The notes beneath the pieces are model-generated. The model made no database searches, was not told the origin of the DNA, and saw only the letters and a program-made list of their open reading frames with translations. Below, one piece after another: positions 56,528-64,000 of a DNA stretch of 64,000 nt. The stretch comes from Micractinium sp. NFX-FRZ (lineage: Eukaryota; Chlorophyta; Trebouxiophyceae; Chlorellales; Chlorellaceae). Numbering within the stretch: position 1 is the first letter of the stretch; each line of letters starts with the position of its first letter. The translations under genes were made by a program, and so were the position numbers. Location of the stretch: NCBI GenBank assembly GCA_029339195.1, contig JAPTJF010000030.1, forward strand, positions 62,001-126,000, written 5' to 3'.

Positions 56528-57781
56528 GCGGCAGCGGCAGCGGCAGCTGTAGTAGAGCCAGGGGGTGGGGGACGGGGAGGCGCAGCGAGGAGTTGCATGT
56601 CGCTGCAAACGGGAGGCAACGCCTGGGGAGTAGTGAGGGGGGAAAGGGAAGCAGGAGGTTGGTGCCGGTGCCGCGGACTGCAACCAACACCAAGCCGGCC
56701 GTCTGTTTGGTTGCTCCCCTGCACTTGCAACGCAGGAAGGTGCCTGGAGGTACCTCACCCGCTGCGGGGCGGCAGCCCCCCAGCCGCTCTGCCCAGGACG
56801 ACTCCAAGCTGGCGGAGCTCAGGCAGGCCTTTAGCGATGCATGCGACGATCAGGCAAGCATGGTGGGGGAAGGTGAAGGTGGGGAGGAGGGGAATGGGCG
56901 TGCTGTGACCGGCCGCAGCGGATGCGTTGCCCGCTGCACAGGGTCTGCTGCTGATATGCACGTGAGCGGCTGCGGCACTGATCTAGCAGAAGCCTGAAGC
57001 TGCGGGCTTACTACAACCCGTGTATCCGTGGCAAGGCTGTATCCCTCCCCGTACTGCTTCTCCCACCTACTCCTAGCAGGCCCTGGCGGCCGTCACCAGC
57101 GCAACTGCTGAAGCGGGCGCGGAGGTCAGCGCCAAAGGCGGCACAGGTGGGTCTGAACAGCCTGGGCCACCCAACAGCGCGGCCTGTGGGGCGCTCACTT
57201 GGCAAACACCCTTACATATAGCTACACACAACGACAACCAAGGCAGACATGCTTGTTGTGGGGGCCTGCTACTCTTGCAATCCTTTTCTAGGTTGACAGC
57301 AAAGGCGCACTACCTCGGCACCCTGTGTCCAGGTGCCGAAAGCGAGGCGCAGGCGGTGGAGCGCATCCCGCTGGCCGCCTGCTTCCGATACTGGTCGAGA
57401 TCCGGAGGGAAGGAGTGCCCGCCCGAGTGCCAACAGATGGCGAGCATTGTGAGTGCCACCGCCGTGGGGGCTGGCTTGCTTGGCGCCTGCTGCTGCTGCG
57501 CCTGCTGCGCCTGCTGCTGCGCCTGCGCCTGCGCCTGCTGCTGGAAGGGAAGAAGGCCCCGCCTTGCACACAACTTCACGGTCCGATGAGGGTGCGCCCC
57601 CCTGGCCGGCGCCATTGTGCCTGCTCAGCCGCCTGCCTCACCCCCACTGCCCCGCCAATGCCTGCCGCAGCTGGGGGTTGAGTGCACGGCCCGCTTTGTG
57701 GAGCTGGTTGGCGCGCTGTCGGCGGAGCAGCTGCCGGGTGCTCCGCCCACGGCACTGCTCACCAAGGCGTGCGGCTGGTGA
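55616..57781 (+). CDS. Secreted protein with two Cys modules (CPPEC...CGW)
   Basis: I do not recognise the family. Exons: 55616-55753, 55890-56066, 56378-56490, 56736-56853, 57080-57146, 57300-57448, 57671-57781; in phase, 290 residues. MRILRRRLGGALLLPLLLAA followed by AFLPGSAGQ is a clear signal peptide. Two related modules follow. Module 1 has DGC, GSCPPEC, GDDC and KACGW. Module 2 has LAAC, KECPPEC, GVEC and KACGW. In both, a phase-0 intron falls between CPPEC and the next Cys, so the gene grew by module duplication. Five Cys per module suggest disulphides in an extracellular or lumenal domain. Intron 4 could use GC (CAG|GCAAGC) or a nearby in-frame GT. The exon 5/6 join is less certain. 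Confidence 0.7.
56487..56552 (+). repeat. AGC tract starting inside a splice donor
   Basis: The donor of exon 3 (CTG|GTGAGC) runs directly into (AGC)n, about 12 units, then a GGC/AGC mix. The repeat is intronic. Confidence 0.85.
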
Positions 57782-58899
57782 GCCGCCGCAAGTCACTCGA
57801 GTCAACAACCATTTAAGCGAACAATCCGCAACCGGCGCTAGCAGGGTCTGTGGAAGTACCTGCACTTGCAGCCAACTGGGTGCTTTTTCCATACATGAAA
57901 GATCCCCCTCCCCCTATGAAGCACAACATGTTTTGTATTTGCTCACCTGAGGGCCGCTGCAACAGCCTCTCGCTTGCACAGCTTCTGGGAGTCCCCAAGC
58001 ACACGTGCATCTGGCTGGCCTCCCTGACGATATCACCCACCTTCACAAGTACGCGCATATAGAAACATGCTGTACTACATGCAAGCACCTCGCCCCACTT
58101 ATCATTTGGTCCCTGCCCTCCCGCCTCTGTTCTTGCCCCCGCTTCTCACCCGATTTCCCAGCATGCCGCTGTACCCCTTGTGCTCCTCATCCGACATGAT
58201 GCGATGCCTGCTGGCGCGTCCTGCCAGAATCGTTGTGTAAAGAGGCTGTTGTGCATGCATGGGCAGAGTGCCTACACCAGGATCAGCCGGTACAGAGCGA
58301 ACTGCGGTAAGGTGCGGTGCACTTGTTTGGTGCATGGTGCTGCAAGACCGAGCCGCCGCAACATCAAAATGGGACACATGGCCCTTGTGTGGGGCGGGGC
58401 GCCGCGCCTCGGTGCGAAGGGTGCGAGGCGCCATATTAGGATAGGATTGAGATGCAGAGGGAGGAACAAGAGGTAAAGTGTAGGAATGGTGAAGAAAACA
58501 TCGAAGGGATGAATGAGGGGCAGCAAAGGGGGTAGCGGAGGCCTTCTTGAGCAGTGCAAGGCGTGACTCCCAGGAGGTCGCAGCATAAAGTAATGAGGAT
58601 GGGCAGATGGAAGCGTGGGACCTGCACATTGTGCCAAGCTGCGCATGCCGTAACCAAGTAGTGGCGGCGGGTCACAACGGGCAACATACAAGCGGCAGCA
58701 GCAGGGATAACGAGGGTGGGTGCAGGCCTGGCGTGCCGGCAGCGGGAACAGGCAGGGTGGGGATGCAGGCCTGGCGTGCCAGCAGCGGGCGCTGCAGGCT
58801 GGCTGGCTGGCGTGCGCCTGCCCCTGCACATCACACAAGCCTCAGGCTGGCCAGTTGCAGTGCAGTGGGCAGGGCAGCAGTGGGGGGACATCGCCGTCG
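57782..58899. other. Region between two convergent genes
   Basis: 1.1 kb of 3' untranslated or spacer sequence. A + strand TGTAA lies at 58236. Near 58715-58795 a short duplication (GCAGGCCTGGCGTGCCnGCA) occurs. No exon recognised. Confidence 0.5.
58236..58240 (+). terminator. TGTAA polyadenylation motif for secreted-protein gene
   Basis: About 455 nt past the stop at 57781, in the right orientation. Confidence 0.45.
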
Positions 58900-60821
58900 T
58901 CAGCCAGCGCCGTTGCTGCCGTCTGCCGCCCGCTTGCACGCATTGAGCATTGCCGCCCAGTGCAGGAGCTTGGCCCCTTGGTCACGCGTCGCGCCCAGCG
59001 CCATGCCCCACACTTGTTGATTGCTGTCCAGTACTGCGACCACGTCTGCCGGGGAGGTGGCCCCAGCGTCTGCCAGCCACGCTGCCATGGCTGCCTGTGC
59101 AGAAAGAGCTGCCCCTGAGCCTCCAGGGATCGCCCGGCAGATGGCGGTGCACACTGGATGGGGAGGTGGCAGGTGAGTGGGCAACAGGGGGAGGGCAGAG
59201 GGGTCAGCATGCGCGCTCGTGTGTGTGCGCGCGTATGTGTGCACGGCAAAGAAAAGGCCCCCAAAGAGTGTCACGTGTGTGTGTGGTAGGCTCGCCGCTG
59301 CAGGCACAGCCGCAGGCAGGGGTGACCCCGAATGAAGCATGCCTGGTCATATGTGCCCACAGCGGGCATGCCAGCGCTGCTGCTGCCCCAGCATGCATGC
59401 CCTGGCACGTCCCACCATGCCACGTGCCCACGCCCCGGCTTGCTGCACCAACACACGCATGGCAAGTCCTACCGTTTGAGACAACCCATCCCACCCTGCC
59501 CATCTATCTCAACCCACTCACCTTGCTCGTCCAACTCTGGCTGCGTCTGCCTGAGCTGCTGCAGGGAAGGTGACGAGGCACTAGCACCCGCTGAGCTGGC
59601 AGAGGGTACCGCACGGCTGCGCGCTCCGTGGCTGGTGCCGGTCAGGCTCGCAGCTGCCTGCTGCTGCCGCGTCCGCCGCTGCTGCAGCTGCTGCTGATAC
59701 TGCTGCTGCTGCTGAGACTGCTGTACCTGCTGTTCCGCCCGCGCCTGCGCCTGCTGTGGCTGCTTCTGTGGCTGCTTCGCTGGCTGCTGCTGCTGCGCCT
59801 GCTGCCCAGACTGCTGCGCCGCTTGCCGCCCCGCTTGCTGCACCGCTTGCTGCCCCGACTGCTGCTTGCGCTGGCGCAGGCGCTCTTGGTACGCACACCG
59901 CCTGCAGTCTGGCACCGGGCAATCCACGGCGCTGTGCCGTGGGCCCGTGCCCGCCTGCGCAGCCCGTGTGACCACATTTAAGACCCCCTCTAGCTCAGCC
60001 CGCCGCCGAGTGTGGCCAAGCACGCTGGCCCCCGGGCGCGGCGGGCGCCCGGCCAGCGGCTGGAGAGGCGTCATGGCGGCGCGCAGGCCCTGTGGTGCCG
60101 AGAGCACCACGGCGAGCTGCTCCGCGTATCGAGCTGCTCGGTTGCTGAGGCCAATCATCACCTGCGGCACGCACATGGAGGGGTGGGGTGCGGGAGGAGG
60201 GAGGGGCTGGGTGGGGGAGGCGCGGGGCAAATGGCAGGAAGAGGGCGCAGACAGTACGACTGCGCTTTGCTCCAGATCTCGAGCAGGGTGCGACATGGCA
60301 TGTGCAGAGCGGTGCTCGACTCAATTGCAACACACATTATGCCATTGTAATGCCCGCCCACCTTGCTGTAAGCAGCCTTCTGGCGCACCACCCGCCTCAG
60401 CTCAGCCTCCGCCCGGGGCAGCAGGCTGGGAGCCAAGTGGAGCAGCGCCTGCTGCAGCTGCGGGTGTAACTGCCCACGTGGGTGCTGCAGCGACGGCGGG
60501 TGCAACTGCCCATGTGGGTGCTGAAGCGGCGGCGGGTGCTGCGCCTCGTCGGGCGCCGGCTGAGGCAGGTCGAACCCAGGCTGCACCAGCGGGGGCTCCT
60601 GCTGTAACTGCTGCCCCAGCAGCGCCGCGGACTGCTGCTGCACGAGCTGCTGGAAGCATCCCAGCGCGTTCTGGCTGCTGTCGCTGCGTGCGTTTGTGCC
60701 AGCGCCGCCGCTGCGGCTGCCAACGGCGGCGGTGGCGGTGGCACCCTGCGCCACTACCTCCGCCCCCTCCTGGCTGCCTAGCTCGCTGCCCAGCTCACTG
60801 CCCGCTCCCGCGACGGAGCTC
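58900..60821 (-). CDS. Unrecognised Gln-rich protein, 5' end uncertain
   Basis: Exons 60362-60821, 59522-60161 and 58900-59153 join in phase (at least 451 codons). The first listed exon needs two bases from an upstream exon I could not place. Alternatively it continues open leftwards to an ATG at 61555. The middle part looks folded: LPRAEAELRRVVRQKAAYSK, then VMIGLSNRAARYAEQLAVVL, then RAELEGVLNVVTRAAQAG. A CPVPDCRRC motif precedes a long Gln-rich stretch with QQQQ, QQPAKQPQKQPQQ and similar. The C-terminus again looks helical: SPADVVAVLDSNQQVWGMAL and KLLHWAAMLNACKRAA. No known domain was recognised. Possibly a nuclear or organellar regulatory protein; function unknown. Confidence 0.6.
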
Positions 60822-61931
60822 CTGCATGGCAGCAGGGGACGGCGGCTTTTGTCAGGGAAGAACTCTGCCCGGGCTGGAGAGCCGAAGCGAGGGCACGCAG
60901 GCGAAGCGGGATGCACACAACCATCACGAGACGTGCTCACATGCTGTGAAGGGACGCGGAGGGAACGGTTTAAGCGAAGAGGGAACCGTTGCTCTTGAGG
61001 AGCGGCTCCTCCCTTGCGCAGCTTTACAGGAGGCGAATCACTGTGTACAGCCTCGACGGGATGTCCATTGTACATGCAAAGCGCGCCCTGCACGCAGAAG
61101 CCCGTTGATTGGGGGTCTCTGCACCAGGGTCCCAGTAGCAGGCGCAGCACGCCCCACAGCCGGAGGGGCACATGTGCACATTCTGTACCACCGGTTTGAC
61201 ATCCCACAGACTGCCTGCAACTTGACCCAGCAAGTGAGGCAGAGCCCATGGATTTGAAGAAAAAATGTCCCTGGACCGTGGGGAACCCTTGCAGCCATCT
61301 CACACCGGGCATTGCCTCCATGATTTGGCCAAGTCCCGTACGGCGCGTCCACTTTCTGGGGATGGAAGGCTGTACCGGGTAGACTGGGCCACAGCCTCCT
61401 GCCGCTGCCAGGCCATTGACTCCGCCAGTAGGAGCCCCGGCACCATGCACTCGCTGCGGGGCCACCGCTGCCCAGCCACATGCTGCCAGCACCCAACTGC
61501 TGGCCAGCCACATGCTGCCACCGCCAGGCAGCTGCTTGGCTCCACCAGGCTGCATGGAGTGAACGGACGTCAGTGGTGGTTTGCAAGCAAATGGAAAGCG
61601 AATGAGAGGGCAGATTTTGATAGCAGGTCAAATGATGCGTCATGCAGTTGCTTGGGTACGCAGGCAGTCAGGCTGGGCCGCAGGGAAAGAGGGAAGAGAA
61701 CGGCAACGGAAGTCGGAGAGAGGGCGGCGGCCCGAGGGCCTACTGGGTGCTAGGTCAGGCATGGCTTGCAGGTGTGGTGGGGCGCCATAGGGGAGATGGG
61801 CGGTTGGGTCCCCGCCCGTAGTGCTGCGTGAGTGAGCAGCATGCCTCCAACCGGCCACACCATGCCACGTCATCCTGCCACCTTTCTTGCTGTTGCCCAT
61901 CTGAGCCACTCCTGGGTGCACGCCGCCCAAA
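60822..61931. other. Unassigned 5' region of Gln-rich gene and 3' UTR of next gene
   Basis: A long minus-strand open frame runs through 60822-61555 without conserved features and may include the missing 5' exon. A minus strand TGTAA occurs at 61024, and GCCAGCCACATGCTGCCA is repeated near 61480-61520. Nothing else is clear. Confidence 0.35.
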
Positions 61932-64000
61932 TCACAGCTGCTGCGCCGCCTGCGCCTGCTGCTCGGCGCCGTCGGCCGCGGTGCCGACTGTGGGCTTGCG
62001 GCGGAAGCGGGCGGTGCCGTAGTATCCCTCCTGCAGCAACAGAAGTAAAGAGAAGAAAGAACTTGGGGATTTGGCAGCTTGCAAGTTGTGTGACTGGGCG
62101 GGCCGTGCCTTAGTGCCCCTCCCGCGGGCAGGCAGTGAAAACGGTCACATCACGCACTTAACAATATGCGAATTGCTCGAGCTCGATGGCAGGGAGCCGA
62201 GCCGAAATGGCCGTCCTAACGGCAGGCAAACAGGGCAGGCAGACAGGTGGGACAGCCAGGCACTGCGCTTGGACAGCCGGGCAGGCCGGCAGGAGGCCAC
62301 GGGTCTGCCGCCACACATACAGCAGCATGACACATGGGGCACAGTACAGTACAGCTGTCACCGATGAGTCGTGTCTTTGTTTATTCTCACCATGGAGACC
62401 TCGATTTCAGAGGCGGAGGGGCCGGCCACGCTGATATCCTCCTCATCGCTGTCGCTCGGCTCATACTCCCCCCGCAGCCGCTTGGCCAGCTCCCCAGGCT
62501 GCAGGGGCCAACATAACATATGCAAATGAGCAAAATAGTCAGTAAAAGATGGCAGCTTGCTCGGTTCGTGCTTGCCCTGCAGCGGCTTGGCCAGCTCCCC
62601 AGGCTGCAGGGGGCACACATGACCATACACAATTGAGCATGGACTATGAGTTTGTGGAAAATAGCGGCTTGCTGGGTTCATACTCCCCCCGCAGCCGCTT
62701 GGCCAGCTCTCCAGGCTGCAGGGGCGAACAATATGTTGCAAAATGAGTGGTGAGCACATGCAATGCCCAAACAGAAGAAGGCAGCTTGCTCTGCTCGTGC
62801 TTCCCCTGCGGGCTCGGCCAGCTCTCCAGGTGCAGGGACGAGCATCACCAGCCGGGGGTAGGAAGTAGCAGGGCACAGCAGAGCGCAGCAGGCACAGCAG
62901 GCCGCCCGCCTTATCCAGTCGGGGCAGCTTGCGGCAGCAGAGCACAGCAAGCACAGCGGGCGCAGCAGAGCACAGCAGGCGCAGCAGGCCGCCCACCTTC
63001 TCCAGCCGGGGCAGCACCCGCTTGTGGCAGCAGAGCAGGACGAGGAAGAAGGCAAAGGTGAGGAGGAGGAAGGCGCTGCAGGGAGGGGAGCAGGCACGAG
63101 GGAAGCAGGCAGGAGGGGTGGGGGAGGAGGGGGTTAGAGGGGGGATCTGAGATCTGAGGTCCAGGCGGGGCAGGCAGGCGGCTGGCCAGGCACGTGAGCG
63201 CGGCGAGGGCGGCACACCTCCACTATCGCCGACAAAACTCAGCGGCCAGGGGCACAGAAATAATGCCACCCGGGGCAAAAACACAACTCAACACAACCAC
63301 GGGACACACACACACACACACACAGACCAAAGGATGTGCTCACGTCATGACCAGCGGCCCCCACATGATGGGCATGCTCTTGATGTAGGGGGCCAGGGGA
63401 GGGCCCGGGGGTGACGGCGGCGGCCGCGGCGGGGGTGCTGGCGGGCTGCAGCAGCCAGAATAGAGGCGGGGGCAGGACAGCAGGGGCAGGCGGCGGCGCG
63501 GTGAGGGGCAGCGCGTGGTGAGGTGGGAACTTTGGGGCAGGCAGGAAACGCGCGAAAATGCAAGCCGCCACAGGGTTTGAGAACAAAGGCAGAAAGACGC
63601 GACCAGCCGGCCCCCTAGGCCCCACCGATGCCTGCTTGGGTGGGGACATGCGCATGCCGATGCATGCCCCACACACAACTGGCATGTGCCACTGCCGGCG
63701 CACTGATTAGGAGGCCACAAGCAGGCCTTGGTTGCGGTTAAAAGAAAGCAAGGGCAAGCACAGTCACCCCGTCGCCGCCCGTAGCCCGCCGCCCTAGAGC
63801 TCACTTGGGCGGCGGCCTGCGCGTGCGCGTGGGCGGCTGCGGCGAGGGCGCCGGGAAGGGCGGGCGCTGGAATGGCGGCGACAGGTTGGGCGGCGGCGGG
63901 GCGGCGGGCGGCGGGGCGGTGTAGAGCAGGGTGTTGGACTGCTTGGGGAAGATTTTGGCAACGCTCTCGGGGGGCAGCTTGTTGAGGGCCAGGGAGGAGC
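61932..64000 (-). CDS. Proline-rich single-pass membrane protein, 3' part
   Basis: Cut by the window edge. Exons: 63805 to beyond 64000, 63344-63445, 62997-63075, 62391-62498, 61932-62030; in phase. Seen from the N-terminal side: KLPPESVAKIFPKQSNTLLY, then a Pro-rich segment of about 75 residues (APPPPNLSPPF, PPPRPPPSPPGPP), then APYIKSMPIMWGPL leading into a hydrophobic helix (TAFLLLTFAFFLVLLCC). A basic stretch HKRVLPRLEK follows, then an acidic tail (EYEPSDSDEEDISVAG) ending in Ala/Gln. This layout suggests an outside Pro-rich part, one membrane span and a cytosolic tail. The family is not recognised. The introns flanking the exon at 62391 hold several exon-edge copies. Confidence 0.65.
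62530..62840 (-). repeat. Three about 110-bp acceptor-side copies in membrane-protein intron
   Basis: CAGCCGCTTGGCCAGCTCCC, CAGGCTGCAGGGG and flanking AAAATAG/GGCAGCTTGCT sequence recur at about 62580, 62690 and 62805, after the true exon at 62391-62498. Each still encodes a PGELAK-like peptide on the minus strand. Confidence 0.88.
62870..62996 (-). repeat. Donor-side copy of the transmembrane exon
   Basis: GCAGGCACAGCAGGCCGCCC and CTTATCCAGTCGGGGCAGC repeat the true exon edge at 62985-63020 (GCAGCAGGCCGCCCACCTTC). In this intron, donor-side copies lie beside the upstream exon and acceptor-side copies beside the downstream exon. Confidence 0.8.
63304..63324 (+). repeat. CA dinucleotide repeat in intron
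   Basis: Short (CA)n tract just inside the intron below the exon at 63344. No function inferred. Confidence 0.8.

Noticed and set aside
60822..61555. Long N-terminal extension of the Gln-rich gene
   Set aside because: Open but without conserved or compositionally coding-like features; the true 5' exon could not be placed, so it was not included in the CDS.
1..64000. Mobile element or viral insertion
   Set aside because: No transposase, reverse transcriptase, integrase, terminal repeats or capsid-like sequence recognised; repeats are local and gene-specific.

Overview
The window is nuclear DNA of a green alga. Reasons: high GC; almost every gene cut into short exons by GT-AG (a few GC-AG) introns of 60-500 bp; Ala/Gln/Pro-rich low-complexity protein segments; TGTAA-type polyadenylation motifs; and a plant-lineage gene set (SBP-box factor, SYP1-type syntaxin, plastid-type bestrophin). 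A Chlorella-like trebouxiophyte or another core chlorophyte fits best, but this is inferred from gene style, not from a marker gene. I saw no rRNA or tRNA gene, transposon or CRISPR array.

Fifteen protein genes can be supported, most by splicing exons in phase. Left to right: unknown Cys/Gln-rich protein (+, 243-1540); alpha-SNAP (-, 2601-5794); plasma-membrane-type Qa-SNARE (+, 6994-10272); adenylate kinase (+, 10738-13749); bestrophin-like anion channel (-, 14766-20541); UbiA-family prenyltransferase (+, 21723-24799); protein phosphatase methylesterase 1 (-, 25865-29891); a long Gln/Ala-rich protein with a helical C-terminus resembling the AF4/FMR2 and plant CW-protein C-terminal domain (+, 30320-34957); a CaMK-type kinase with an N-myristoylation signal (-, 36933-41937); a CCR4/Angel-type endonuclease-exonuclease-phosphatase (EEP) nuclease (-, 42555-47115); an unknown membrane protein (-, 47918-49159); an SBP-box transcription factor (+, 50751-54595); a secreted protein with a duplicated Cys module (+, 55616-57781); a Gln-rich unknown (-, 58900-60821 or beyond); and the 3' part of a proline-rich single-pass membrane protein (-, 61932 to the right edge).

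Functionally the window is mixed housekeeping. The one clear thematic pair is alpha-SNAP and its potential substrate, the Qa-SNARE, which lie head to head across 1.2 kb. Several other pairs are head to head (bestrophin/UbiA, PPME1/AF4-like, membrane protein/SBP) or tail to tail with opposed TGTAA motifs.

The most striking structure is not a gene. In ten of the fifteen genes the introns are built largely from decayed tandem copies of their own exon edges. Copies of an exon's 3' end plus 5' splice site sit in the upstream part of the intron, and copies of the 3' splice site plus the next exon's 5' end sit in the downstream part. The outermost copy is the one that keeps the reading frame. This looks like a continuing intron-growth process by boundary-spanning tandem duplication, and it explains most of the repeats seen here.
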